From an uncultured Dysosmobacter sp. (GTDB lineage Bacteria; Bacillota; Clostridia; Oscillospirales; Oscillospiraceae): DNA of 64,000 bases. Shown here one piece after another: positions 1 to 7,564 of the stretch. The stretch covers positions 62,001 through 126,000 of the forward strand of contig CAKTIO010000003.1 of the NCBI GenBank assembly GCA_934565855.1, in the 5' to 3' direction. The notes under the pieces are model-generated. The model searched no databases. It was not told where the DNA came from and saw nothing but the letters and a program-made list of their open reading frames with translations. Numbering within the stretch: the first letter of the stretch is position 1; every line of letters begins with the position of its first letter. The position numbers were made by a program, and so were the translations under genes.

Positions 1-249
1 CCCTTCTCGGCGCTGGACCGGGCAACGGAGGATACCGTGTTTGCCAATCTTCGGGAATATGCCCGGGACAAGGTCCTTATTCTGATCTCCCACCGGTTGT
101 ACCACTTCCCGGAGCTGCGGCAGGTGGTCTGGATGGAGGACGGAAAAACCACCGTAGGGACCCACCGGCAGCTGTATGCGTCCGTTCCGGCGTACCGGTC
201 CCTGTGTGACAGCCAGATGGAAGGAGGCGGACAGCATGAAGAGACATGA
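1..249 (+). CDS. ABC transporter, C-terminal end of ATPase domain (partial)
   Basis: The reading frame is open from the first base and encodes the last 82 residues of an ABC ATPase. The D-loop SALD is followed by the switch region LILISHRL, whose His is the H-loop, and then the usual tail VVWMEDGKTTVGTHRQL. The start, membrane domain, Walker A and signature lie outside the window. The gene overlaps the next ABC gene by 14 bases, so the two are translated together and probably form the two halves of a heterodimeric exporter. The substrate is not visible. Confidence 0.9.
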   Translation, partial: PFSALDRATEDTVFANLREYARDKVLILISHRLYHFPELRQVVWMEDGKTTVGTHRQLYASVPAYRSLCDSQMEGGGQHEET

Positions 250-1894
250 AAAAGGCGGCGTGTTTGCCGCTGTCCGGTCGGCGGTTGTGTCGCACAGGCT
301 CCTCAGCTGCGGAACGGCGCTGTGCGCGGCGGCATCTGTGCTGGCATCGCTGCTGCCGCCGCTGCTGCTGGCGCACATCATTGACCGGCTGACTGCCGGA
401 ACGGCACTGACCGCAGCCGCGGTGGCACTGTACTTTGGCAGTCTGGCGCTGGAGGGCGTGCTGTCCTCGGCGCAGGAGGTGCTGCTGGAGATGTTCGGAC
501 AGAAAATAACCCACGCCCTGCGGGGCGAAATGTCCGCAAAGCTGACGCGCCTCCCTGCGGCGGCACTGGCGGCGCAGGATCCCGGCGAAACGGCGGCGCG
601 GTTTTCCGGTGATGTGGACACGGTGGAGGCGCTGTTTACCTCCGGCGTCATCTCTATGGCGGCGGATGCCTGCCGCATCCTCTCTATTTTTGCGGTAATT
701 GCTGTGAAAAACCCGGGACTGGCGCTGGTGCTGCTGGTGGTGCTGCCGCTGCTGGCGGTGTTTACCCGCCGGGTCCAGCGGAGAATGCTTGCCGCTCAAC
801 TGGACAACCGCCGTGCCGTTGCCGCCATTTCCGGACAGGTGCCGGAGACGCTGCATAACATCCGCACCCTGCATGCTCTGGGACTGGAGGAGGTCATGGA
901 GCGGCGGTATGACAGGCGTATTGGCGACAGCTACGCCGCCGTGGAGCGGACAAATTTTTATGATGCCATTTACTCCCCGGTGGTGCTGGTGCTGAACGCC
1001 GCGGTGGTGGGTGTGGTTATGCTGCTGTCCGCCTCCGGAAGCCCCCGGGTGCTGACGCTGTTCGGCATGTCCGTCGGCACCTCCGTGGGCATTATGGATT
1101 ACATTTCCCGTATTTTTACTCCCATTGAGAGCCTGGGCATGGAGATCCAGACCATCCAGTCTGCGATGGCGGGTGTAAAGCGTATCGACGCCTTTCTGGC
1201 GCAGCCGGAGCGGACGCCCTCCGTCCCCGGCGGGGCAGACACGCCGCCCCGGGGAGATGTGGTTCTCTCCCATGTGACCTTTGGCTATGGCGACGGACGC
1301 CATGTCCTCTCGGACTTTTCTCTGACGGTGCCAGCGGGGCAGCAGGTGACGCTGATCGGCAGAACAGGCGCGGGCAAAAGCACCATTTTCCGCCTGCTGC
1401 TGGGATTGTACCGTCCGGAGCGCGGTGCGGTCTCCATCGGTGGTGTGGATGCCGCCCAGATCACCGACAGCCAGCGCCGTTTTTGCATCGGCTGTGTAGA
1501 GCAGCATTTTTCTCCTGTTCCCGGTACGGTGCTGGATCAGATTACCCTGTGCGATCCCCGTATCAGCCGGAAGATGGCGGAAACAGCGGCGGGACTGGCG
1601 GGATTGGACGGTGTGATCCGCACCTTCCCGGCAGGATATGATACCCCCTGTGCACCGGAGCTGTTCTCCCAGGGGGAGTGGCAGCTGCTGTCCATTGCCC
1701 GTGCTGTTGCCGCGGACCCTGCTGTGCTGCTGCTGGATGAGATCACGGCAAATCTGGATGCGGAGACAGAGACACGGGTGCTGGAGGCGCTGCGCCGTGC
1801 GTCCAGCGGGCGCACCGTGCTGTCCATTTCCCACCGGATCTATGAGAGCCTTGGCGGCAGGACCGTAAGAATCGGCGCGGAAGCATTTTCCTGA
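236..1894 (+). CDS. ABC exporter half-transporter (permease-ATPase fusion)
   Basis: This 552-residue protein has a membrane domain over about residues 15-300 and an ATPase domain over about 340-545. Walker A GRTGAGKST is at 375-383, Walker B LLLDE at 498-502, and the H-loop His is near 533. The signature is degenerate, FSQGE at 477-481 instead of LSGGQ, which is common in one half of heterodimeric exporters. The ATG at 236 is chosen because GGAGG precedes it; it overlaps the partner gene by 14 bases. It probably exports a drug, lipid or peptide with the upstream partner. A TetR gene follows after a terminator, but a regulatory link between them is only inferred. Confidence 0.92.
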   Translation: MKRHEKGGVFAAVRSAVVSHRLLSCGTALCAAASVLASLLPPLLLAHIIDRLTAGTALTAAAVALYFGSLALEGVLSSAQEVLLEMFGQKITHALRGEMSAKLTRLPAAALAAQDPGETAARFSGDVDTVEALFTSGVISMAADACRILSIFAVIAVKNPGLALVLLVVLPLLAVFTRRVQRRMLAAQLDNRRAVAAISGQVPETLHNIRTLHALGLEEVMERRYDRRIGDSYAAVERTNFYDAIYSPVVLVLNAAVVGVVMLLSASGSPRVLTLFGMSVGTSVGIMDYISRIFTPIESLGMEIQTIQSAMAGVKRIDAFLAQPERTPSVPGGADTPPRGDVVLSHVTFGYGDGRHVLSDFSLTVPAGQQVTLIGRTGAGKSTIFRLLLGLYRPERGAVSIGGVDAAQITDSQRRFCIGCVEQHFSPVPGTVLDQITLCDPRISRKMAETAAGLAGLDGVIRTFPAGYDTPCAPELFSQGEWQLLSIARAVAADPAVLLLDEITANLDAETETRVLEALRRASSGRTVLSISHRIYESLGGRTVRIGAEAFS

Positions 1895-1899
1895 AAAAG

Positions 1900-1939
1900 G
1901 ACCGGAGGACCGCTGCTTTGCAGGTCTTCCGGTCTTTTT
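1900..1939 (+). terminator. Rho-independent terminator after ABC pair
   Basis: The arms GACCGGAGGACC and GGTCTTCCGGTC pair over 12 bases with one G-U and are followed by TTTTT. The hairpin lies 6 bases after the ABC stop codon and separates the ABC pair from the TetR gene. Confidence 0.85.
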
Positions 1940-1974
1940 ATGTATCCGGACAGCTCAAAAGACGGAGCCGCCTA

Positions 1975-2022
1975 TTGACAAGCGGCAGGACTGTGCGTAT
2001 ACTGAATACTAACGAATGTTAG
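1975..2022 (+). promoter_or_regulatory. Sigma-A promoter with TetR-type operator
   Basis: TTGACA (1975-1980), a 17-base spacer and TATACT (1998-2003) form a near-consensus promoter. At the expected transcription start lies the inverted repeat CTAAC-GAAT-GTTAG (2009-2022), which extends to ACTAAC/GTTAGT. The position, just before the TetR coding region, is that of an autoregulatory operator. Binding itself is inferred. Confidence 0.8.
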
Positions 2023-2036
2023 TTAGCGGAGGGCGT

Positions 2037-2678
2037 ATGAAACAGGAGGATACCCGGCAGAAAATTTTGGAGAAGGCGTTGGAGCTGTTTTCCACCAACG
2101 GCTACGATTCCGTCAGCATGGGCGAAATCGCCGGAGCGGTGGGCATCAAGGCTCCGTCGCTGTATAACCATTTTTCCGGCAAGCAGGCGATTTTTGACGC
2201 CATTGTGGATGCCACGGCGGCACAGTACCAGCGGGATACCGACAAAATCGACATCCATGTGCAGAACGCCGCGCAGGATGTTCCGGTGTTTACGGAGATC
2301 ACCGAGGACCTTCTGGCGGAAAAGGTCCGGCAGCTGTTCTGCTATTCCCTTCACGATAAAACCATCAGCCGCTTCCGCCGGATGATGACCATTGAGCAGT
2401 TCCGCTCTCCTCAACTGGCGGAGCTGTATTCCAAACGGTATGTGGAGCGGATCACAGCGTATCACGCCGCTCTGTTCCGCAGTCTCATAGCTGCCGGAGA
2501 GCTTCGCAGCGAAGCGCCGGAGACTCTGGCAATGATGTATGTGGCTCCGGTCATCACTCTTATCGGCGTGTGCGACCGCCAGCCGGAGCGGGAGGAGGAG
2601 TGTCTGAATAGACTGGACGCCCATATCCGGCTGTTTTTCCGGATGGTCCACGCGCCGAAGGACGGTGCGGCGCCATGA
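2037..2678 (+). CDS. TetR/AcrR family transcriptional regulator
   Basis: This 213-residue protein begins with the TetR-family helix-turn-helix over about residues 8-55 (ILEKALELFSTNGYD, then IAGAVGIKAPSLYNHF). A divergent all-helical ligand domain follows. The ATG at 2037 has GGAGGG seven bases upstream; an upstream in-frame ATG at 2016 would lie inside the operator and is rejected. The stop overlaps the next ATG as ATGA. An inverted repeat at 2009-2022 is a likely autoregulatory site. The ligand is unknown, and the regulated genes may include the neighbouring ABC pair or the efflux operon at 13.7 kb, whose promoter carries a similar repeat. Confidence 0.92.
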   Translation: MKQEDTRQKILEKALELFSTNGYDSVSMGEIAGAVGIKAPSLYNHFSGKQAIFDAIVDATAAQYQRDTDKIDIHVQNAAQDVPVFTEITEDLLAEKVRQLFCYSLHDKTISRFRRMMTIEQFRSPQLAELYSKRYVERITAYHAALFRSLIAAGELRSEAPETLAMMYVAPVITLIGVCDRQPEREEECLNRLDAHIRLFFRMVHAPKDGAAP

Positions 2679-2866
2679 CCGGCGGAGAGCGGTGGCTGCT
2701 CTGCCCGCTGTGCGGAAGGAAGACCCGGATCCGGCTGCTGCCGGAAACGGTGCTGCAAAGCTTTCCGCTGTTTTGTCCCAAGTGCAGGCGGGAGACCCTT
2801 GTTCATGTGCGGGACGGTCAAGTTCAAGTCATACAGCATCAGCCGGACGCAAAGACGCAGTGCTGA
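2675..2866 (+). CDS. Small Cys-rich KTR-type zinc-ribbon protein
   Basis: A 63-residue protein with two CxxC knuckles: CPLC with the following GRKTR at about residues 10-18, and CPKC at about 35-38. This is the pattern of the cysteine-rich KTR family, often met near mobile or resistance genes in Firmicutes. The two CxxC pairs probably bind one zinc ion. Translation is coupled to the TetR gene through an ATGA overlap, so the two share a transcript. The molecular role is unknown. Confidence 0.75.
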   Translation: MTGGERWLLCPLCGRKTRIRLLPETVLQSFPLFCPKCRRETLVHVRDGQVQVIQHQPDAKTQC

Positions 2867-2921
2867 CAGGAGACGTAGACTCTCCATATTGTGTTTTTGA
2901 TTTCGGAAAGGAAGATCTTGT

Positions 2922-3440
2922 ATGAAAGCCATTCTCTACACCACCCACACCGGCAGTACGGAGCAGTATGCAAAGCTGCTGTCCCAGAGGACGGGACTGC
3001 CTGCCTATCCCCTGACGGAAGCCAGAAGGCAGCTTTCTCCCGGCGCGGAGGTCATCTATCTGGGCTGGATCATGGCAGGCAGCGTCAAGGGCTATTCCAC
3101 CGCTGCCAGGTGGTACCGGGTCCGGGGCGTCTGCGCCGTGGGCATGGGGCGCACCGGCAGTCAGACGGAGGCAGTGCGGAAGAAGACAGCCATTCCAGCC
3201 AATATCCCGCTGTTCACGCTACAGGGCAATTTCAACGTAAAAAAGCTTCGGGGCGGCTACCGTTTGATGATGGCGCTGATGGTCAAAACCGCCGGACGGG
3301 CGCTGGCAGCCAAGCCGGACCGGACGCCGGAGGAGGACGATATGCTGTCCTTGTTGCTTCACGGCGGACAGCGGGTGTGTCCGGAGCATCTCAGTGCCGT
3401 GGAAAACTGGTACCGGATGCAGAGGGGGGAGTCAGCATGA
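2922..3440 (+). CDS. Flavodoxin-domain protein
   Basis: This 172-residue protein starts with a flavodoxin-like first strand and phosphate loop, LYTTHTGSTEQYAKLL at residues 5-20; TGSTEQ is the FMN-phosphate-binding loop. An IYLGWIMAGSVKGY segment follows, resembling the second flavin loop. It is probably a cytoplasmic FMN electron carrier or a relative of protoporphyrinogen oxidase-type flavodoxins; the substrate is unknown. AGGAAG precedes the ATG. The stop codon overlaps the start of the next gene (ATGA), so the pair is co-translated. Confidence 0.78.
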   Translation: MKAILYTTHTGSTEQYAKLLSQRTGLPAYPLTEARRQLSPGAEVIYLGWIMAGSVKGYSTAARWYRVRGVCAVGMGRTGSQTEAVRKKTAIPANIPLFTLQGNFNVKKLRGGYRLMMALMVKTAGRALAAKPDRTPEEDDMLSLLLHGGQRVCPEHLSAVENWYRMQRGESA

Positions 3441-3838
3441 GACCCGGTTTTATCAGTGCCGCGACAGCCGCTCTGGTGCTGGGACTGCTCTGGTTCATCG
3501 GGTTTTCTGTGTGGAACCGGGACAGCATTTCCCATTGGGGGCGGCGCAGTGCGCTTTTGCTGGGCTGCGGACTGGTGACCTGCTGCTTTGCCGCCGCCCG
3601 GGATGGACTGGACCGGACCATTCAGTACGCTGTGGATGGCAGCTGCGCTCCCGGTGTATTCCCGCTGGTCAGTGTTCCCACCTTGGTGGGCTGCATCGGC
3701 GCGGGCGTGATTCTGATCGCCGCCGCTGCCACTCCCATTGCCCGGTCACAGCACACGCGGCAGCTGTGGTTTTATGTGATGTCCGCAGGCACGGTGCTGA
3801 AGATCGTGACCATTGAGGCGGCGCGGCTATGGACCTGA
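3437..3838 (+). CDS. Small integral membrane protein, unknown function
   Basis: A 133-residue protein. Hydrophobic stretches near residues 8-26, 37-54, 75-100 and 110-128 suggest four membrane segments. The ATG at 3437 overlaps the flavodoxin stop as ATGA and has GGGGG upstream, so it is the second gene of a two-gene unit. I do not recognise a family. Coupling to a flavodoxin suggests a membrane redox or accessory role, but that is a guess. Confidence 0.65.
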   Translation: MRPGFISAATAALVLGLLWFIGFSVWNRDSISHWGRRSALLLGCGLVTCCFAAARDGLDRTIQYAVDGSCAPGVFPLVSVPTLVGCIGAGVILIAAAATPIARSQHTRQLWFYVMSAGTVLKIVTIEAARLWT

Positions 3839-3857
3839 AGGCAGAAAGGAGAATCAG

Positions 3858-3950
3858 ATGATCCCACCCTGGAAAATTTATCCCCGCTCGCGGGGACACA
3901 GCACGGTGTATCTGAAAAATGTGATGACGGACCCCGGAGTGCAGCCATGA
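3858..3950 (+). pseudogene. Truncated CatB/Vat-like O-acetyltransferase remnant
   Basis: A good ribosome site (AAAGGAG) precedes an ATG that opens a 30-codon frame. The peptide contains KIYPRS and TVYLKNVMTDP, which look like the first residues of CatB-related hexapeptide-repeat acetyltransferases. The frame then stops at TGA, and none of the hexapeptide-repeat body follows. Bases 3951-4143 hold only short frames and an imperfect inverted repeat (CCGGGAGG/CCTCCCGG, 4070-4109). It is best read as the stump of a deleted gene. The family match rests on a short segment. Confidence 0.4.
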
Positions 3951-4143
3951 CCGGCTGGACGAGCTGGAAAGGCTTGTGTAAAGGGCGGCATCCATCGTCT
4001 GAATAAAATTGACAAAATAAGGAGTATTGTTTGAAGCAGAAGCATTTATTACTGGAGCGTGTGGGCTGACCGGGAGGTCTGGCAGATGAACACACGCCAT
4101 TCCTCCCGGGAGACGGAACACCCATCTTCAGGAGGAATTTTCA

Positions 4144-4569
4144 ATGAACCGTGAAAACAAACGGAAGACCTTTGAAAAAGGATATTACAAAACTCATGCC
4201 TGCAGGGACAGCTTTACCTGCAAATTCTGCGGACGGCTGGTAACGCCTCAGAACGCCGGGACCGACCACCGCAACCACTGTCCCAACTGTCTGCACAGCC
4301 TTCATGTGGATGTCGAGCCGGGAGACCGCGCCAGCAGCTGCGGCGGCATAATGGAGCCGGTGGCGGTCTGGGTGCGGAAGGACGGGGAGTGGGCGCTGAT
4401 CCACCGCTGTAAGCGCTGCGGTGCGCTCTGCTCCAACCGCGTGGCGGCGGATGACAATCCCATGAAACTGATGAGCATTGCGCTGAAGCCCCTGTGCCAG
4501 CCGCCGTTTCCTCTGGAACGTATAGAGGAAATGACCGCCCTCATGGGCGGCGACGGACGCATGAAATAA
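4144..4569 (+). CDS. RNHCP-domain zinc-binding protein
   Basis: This 141-residue protein carries the RNHCP family pattern: CKFC at residues 26-29, DHRNHCPNC at about 41-49, and HRCKRCGALC at about 87-96. The paired cysteines and histidine look like two zinc-binding sites. The family is widespread in Firmicutes and has no assigned biochemical role; RNA or DNA binding is often supposed. GGAGG sits seven bases before the ATG. It is followed directly by a strong terminator and stands alone. Confidence 0.85.
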   Translation: MNRENKRKTFEKGYYKTHACRDSFTCKFCGRLVTPQNAGTDHRNHCPNCLHSLHVDVEPGDRASSCGGIMEPVAVWVRKDGEWALIHRCKRCGALCSNRVAADDNPMKLMSIALKPLCQPPFPLERIEEMTALMGGDGRMK

Positions 4570-4581
4570 AACGCCGCAAGC

Positions 4582-4617
4582 AAGGACAGCAGCGCCGGGA
4601 AAGCGCTGCTGTCCTTT
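4582..4617 (+). terminator. Terminator after RNHCP gene
   Basis: AAGGACAGCAGCGC and GCGCTGCTGTCCTT form a perfect 14-base stem with a 7-base loop and end in TTTTAT. Confidence 0.9.
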
Positions 4618-4703
4618 TATCATGAAGACCCGCAAAAAGCCGCCAGCCCTGTTCCGAGCAGGACCGGCGGCTTTGATGGTGAGTGGCTGTGCCAGCGTGG
4701 GGA

Positions 4704-5987
4704 TCAGTCCACCGCGGCAAAACCCTTCTCCAAATCGGCGATAATGTCGTCAATATGCTCTGTACCGATGGACAGGCGGATGGTGTTGGGCTTGATGCCC
4801 TGATCCGCCAGCTCCTCGGGAGTGAGCTGGGAGTGGGTTGTGGTGGCGGGATGGATGACCAGAGACTTTACGTCCGCCACGTTTGCCAGCAGGGAGAAGA
4901 TCTCCAGATGGTCGATGAAGGCGTGGGCTTCCTTCTGACCGCCCTTGATCTCAAAGGTGAAGATGGACGCGCCGCCGTTGGGGAAGTATTTCTCATACAG
5001 GGCGTGGTTCGGGTGGTCTGGCAGGGAGGGATGGTTCACATGCTCCACCTTGGGATGGTGCACCAGATAGTCTACGACCTTCTTGGTGTTCTCCGCGTGG
5101 CGGTCCAGCCGCAGGGACAGCGTTTCCACGCCCTGCAGCAGCAGGAAGGCATTGAAGGGGGAGATGGCTGCGCCGGTGTCCCGCAGCAGAATGGCGCGGA
5201 CGTAGGTGACAAAGGCGGCGGGACCAGCCGCGTCCACGAAGGAGACGCCGTGGTAGCTGGGGTTCGGTTCCGCAATGGGGGCGTATTTACCGCTTGCCTT
5301 CCAGTCAAATTTGCCGGAGTCCACAATGATGCCGCCCAGAGTGGTGCCGTGACCGCCGATAAACTTGGTGGCGGAGTGGACCACGATGTCCGCGCCATGC
5401 TCAATGGGACGGATCAGGTACGGGGTGCCGAAGGTGTTGTCGATCACCAGCGGCAGACCGTGCTTGTGGGCGATGTCGGCAATGGCGTCGATGTCGGGAA
5501 TGTCGCTGTTGGGGTTGCCCAGGGTTTCCAGATAAATGGCTTTGGTGTTGGGCTGAATGGCGTTTTCCACCTCGGCAAGGTCATGGGCATTGACAAAGGT
5601 GGTGGTCACGCCGAAGGCGGGCAGGGTGTGTGCCAGCAGGTTGAAGCTGCCGCCGTAAATGGTCTTCTGCGCCACGATGTGGTCGCCTGCCTGTGCCAGC
5701 GCCTGAATGGTGTAGGTGATGGCGGCTGCGCCGGAGGCGGTCGCCAGCGCGGCAACGCCGCCCTCCAGAGCCGCGATGCGCTTTTCCAGCACATCCTGAG
5801 TGGAGTTGGTGAGACGGCCGTAGATGTTTCCGGCGTCTGCCAGTCCGAACCGGGCAGCGGCGTGAGCGCTGTTGCGGAACACATAGGAGGTGGTCTGGTA
5901 AATGGGAACGGCGCGGGAGTCTGTGGCGGGATCGGGCTGCTCCTGACCGACGTGGAGCTGTAACGTTTCAAAATGATAATTGTTCAT
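4704..5987 (-). CDS. metY: O-acetylhomoserine sulfhydrylase (aminocarboxypropyltransferase)
   Basis: A 427-residue PLP enzyme of the Cys/Met metabolism family that makes homocysteine from O-acetylhomoserine and sulfide in the cytoplasm. HSATKFIGGHGTTLGG at about 204-219 holds the PLP lysine (K208). YGRLTNST (56-63) and the VIDNTFGTPYL block (about 181-191) are typical. Length and the long insert after the PLP lysine favour MetY over MetB or MetC. The start at 5987 is preceded by AGAGGT; an in-frame ATG 18 bases upstream lacks a site. It is expressed through a 300-base leader containing a possible attenuator. Two MetE-like genes lie just upstream on the same strand. Confidence 0.93.
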   Translation of the reverse strand: MNNYHFETLQLHVGQEQPDPATDSRAVPIYQTTSYVFRNSAHAAARFGLADAGNIYGRLTNSTQDVLEKRIAALEGGVAALATASGAAAITYTIQALAQAGDHIVAQKTIYGGSFNLLAHTLPAFGVTTTFVNAHDLAEVENAIQPNTKAIYLETLGNPNSDIPDIDAIADIAHKHGLPLVIDNTFGTPYLIRPIEHGADIVVHSATKFIGGHGTTLGGIIVDSGKFDWKASGKYAPIAEPNPSYHGVSFVDAAGPAAFVTYVRAILLRDTGAAISPFNAFLLLQGVETLSLRLDRHAENTKKVVDYLVHHPKVEHVNHPSLPDHPNHALYEKYFPNGGASIFTFEIKGGQKEAHAFIDHLEIFSLLANVADVKSLVIHPATTTHSQLTPEELADQGIKPNTIRLSIGTEHIDDIIADLEKGFAAVD

Positions 5988-6038
5988 GAGAAATACCTCT
6001 TTCATGTTTTGAATTTAAAAATCAGATATGCAGATACG

Positions 6039-6069
6039 AAAAAAGCCGGGGCGAAATTCGCTCCCGGAC
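6039..6069 (-). terminator. Possible attenuator terminator in metY leader
   Basis: On the minus strand CCGGGAGCG, a 5-base loop and CGCCCCGG form a stem with one bulged A, followed by CTTTTTT. It lies between a leader peptide gene and metY, about 50 bases before the metY start. It therefore ends transcription early unless prevented. Confidence 0.7.
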
Positions 6070-6100
6070 TGTGCATGACCAGATGAAAGGGGCTCTCCCC

Positions 6101-6211
6101 TTACGAAAAATTGAGCGCGCCGAAACGCCCGGTCATACAGACAGCCCGGGAGTACAGCATTCGTCCGCAGCGGAAATTGCTTCTCAGCAGCTTCTGAAAT
6201 CTGCTCTTCAT
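6101..6211 (-). CDS. Putative metY leader peptide (36 aa)
   Basis: A short frame with a strong ribosome site (GAAAGGAG, 7-10 bases before ATG) sits between the metY promoter and a terminator hairpin. The peptide is basic and ends in the unusual run RAVCMTGRFGALNFS; adjacent Cys-Met codons lie at positions 25-26. Codons 19-22 contain CTCCCGG (minus strand, 6152-6146). This is exactly complementary to CCGGGAG of the terminator 5' arm (6067-6061), so the coding RNA can compete with the terminator. The layout is that of a ribosome-controlled attenuator responding to a sulfur amino acid or another translational signal. The function is inferred; no homolog is claimed. Confidence 0.6.
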   Translation of the reverse strand: MKSRFQKLLRSNFRCGRMLYSRAVCMTGRFGALNFS

Positions 6212-6236
6212 CTCGGTTCACGCTCCTTTCTGAAAT

Positions 6237-6255
6237 ACCAATTAAAACGATTGGT
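6237..6255 (-). promoter_or_regulatory. Inverted repeat near metY transcription start
   Basis: ACCAAT-7 bases-ATTGGT is a perfect 6+6 inverted repeat about 10-30 bases downstream of the metY -10 box. The position fits a repressor operator. Confidence 0.45.
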
Positions 6256-6263
6256 TTATTGGG

Positions 6264-6292
6264 ATTATAATACAGGGAATTTTCATTGTCAA
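6264..6292 (-). promoter_or_regulatory. metY leader promoter
   Basis: On the minus strand TTGACA (6292-6287), a 17-base spacer and TATAAT (6269-6264) form a full consensus promoter. It drives the leader peptide and metY. Confidence 0.9.
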
Positions 6293-6397
6293 TAGGACAG
6301 GAATGGTTTTTGACAAAAATTTCTCCGCACAGAAGGGCGGAAAACCGGGAAAAAGGGCGGGGGAGCCTGCGTCCCCCGCCTGAAACCGCGACCTTTC

Positions 6398-7501
6398 TTA
6401 CAGAAAGTCCTGACAGGACACCAGCAGGTCGATTTTCTTCCACTGGGTCTCCTCGTCAATGCAGTTGCCCTCCTCCACAGAGGCAAAGCCGCACTGGGGA
6501 GACAGGGCGATGTTGTCGCCCACCACGGCTTTCGCCTCCAGATAGCGGCGCTTGATGTCGTCGTGATCTTCCAGCACCGGATTCTTGGTGGAGATCAGAC
6601 CTGCCACAAAGGTGGCGCCGGTGTTCTTCAGCACCGCCCAGGGGTCAAAGGAGCCGGAGCGCTCGTCGTCGTACTCCACAAAGAAGCCGTCGTAGGGGAT
6701 CTGACTGATGATGGGGGCGACGGAGTCATAAAATCCGGCAAACAGGGGATGTCCCTTGAAGTTGCCCTTGCAGAAGTGGTTTGCAATGGTCATGTCGGCG
6801 GGGTGTCCCTCCAGTGCCTTGGTGGAGACCCGGCGGAACCACTCCAGGATCTCTGCCTTCTCATAGCCCAGACCGGCGACCTTTTGCAGAAAGCCCTCGT
6901 CGATCATATAGGTCCAGGAGGTGTCGTCGATCTGGAGATAGCGGCAGCCGTGGTCATACAGGTCCCGGATGGCAGCCTGATACGCTAGGGCGATGTCGTC
7001 GATCAGGGCGTCAATGTTGCTTCCGTAGTAGGGAACCTCCTTGATACCCATTTGCAGATAGTTGTCCACCAAAATCATATTGGGACCGGAGATGCACTTC
7101 TTGGCGGTCACGCCGGGATGCTTGGCAGCCTCTGCCCGCAGGAAGTCATAGGCTTCGATCTCCGGATGGGAGCGGTTGGGATCGTAAGAGACCTTTCCGG
7201 TGATATAGCCCAGCTCAATGTGGTTTACCACGCCGTTGCGCTCCTTGTCCAGATGCTTGGTGGTAAAGCCATCAAATTCCTTCAGCCAGTCCAGATGCCA
7301 CCAGCGGCGGCGGAACTCACCGTCAGTCACAAATTTCAGACCGTGGGCGACCTCCTTCTCCACCAGCTTGGCAATTTCGGCGTTTTCCACCTGCCGCAGC
7401 TGGGAAAGGGTGATCTCCCCGGCGGCGTACTGGGCGCGGGCTTCCTTAATTGGTGCGGGGCGCAGGAAAGAACCTACAATGTCATATTTGATGTGCAGCA
7501 T
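6398..7501 (-). CDS. MetE C-terminal-domain methyltransferase (cobalamin-independent methionine synthase-like)
   Basis: A 367-residue protein equivalent to the catalytic half of cobalamin-independent methionine synthase, like the YxjG/YxjH proteins. The zinc ligands are present: HFC at 242-244, the Glu of VEYDDER near 276, and Cys337 in QCGFAS. It probably methylates homocysteine, using a methyl donor other than the long-tailed folate of full MetE; the donor is unknown. GAGGAGG precedes the ATG. It is the second gene of a two-gene unit with its paralog at 7565-8686, and metY lies downstream, so the two supply and consume homocysteine. Confidence 0.88.
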   Translation of the reverse strand: MLHIKYDIVGSFLRPAPIKEARAQYAAGEITLSQLRQVENAEIAKLVEKEVAHGLKFVTDGEFRRRWWHLDWLKEFDGFTTKHLDKERNGVVNHIELGYITGKVSYDPNRSHPEIEAYDFLRAEAAKHPGVTAKKCISGPNMILVDNYLQMGIKEVPYYGSNIDALIDDIALAYQAAIRDLYDHGCRYLQIDDTSWTYMIDEGFLQKVAGLGYEKAEILEWFRRVSTKALEGHPADMTIANHFCKGNFKGHPLFAGFYDSVAPIISQIPYDGFFVEYDDERSGSFDPWAVLKNTGATFVAGLISTKNPVLEDHDDIKRRYLEAKAVVGDNIALSPQCGFASVEEGNCIDEETQWKKIDLLVSCQDFL

Positions 7502-7564
7502 GAATATTTCCTCCTCTGACCGCCGGGGCGGCGTCTATTCTGTATCGTGCCTGCGGGGCGGGGG

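Noticed and set aside
77..1834. Long open frame on the minus strand opposite the ABC exporter
   Set aside because: It is Arg/Gln/His-rich shadow coding of a real ABC gene, without ribosome site or family motif. Similar long antisense frames occur opposite 25301-26719, 30869-32101, 37090-38781 and 60014-61564, and are rejected for the same reason.
4031..4069. 12-codon TTG-start frame before the RNHCP gene
   Set aside because: AAGGAG precedes it, but the peptide has no notable codons and no terminator or pairing partner follows. It is probably chance in a decayed region.
5988..6300. SAM riboswitch before metY
   Set aside because: None of the SAM-I conserved words (CUCUUAUCAAGAG start, GAUGAAACC-type core) are present. 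A peptide gene occupies the leader.
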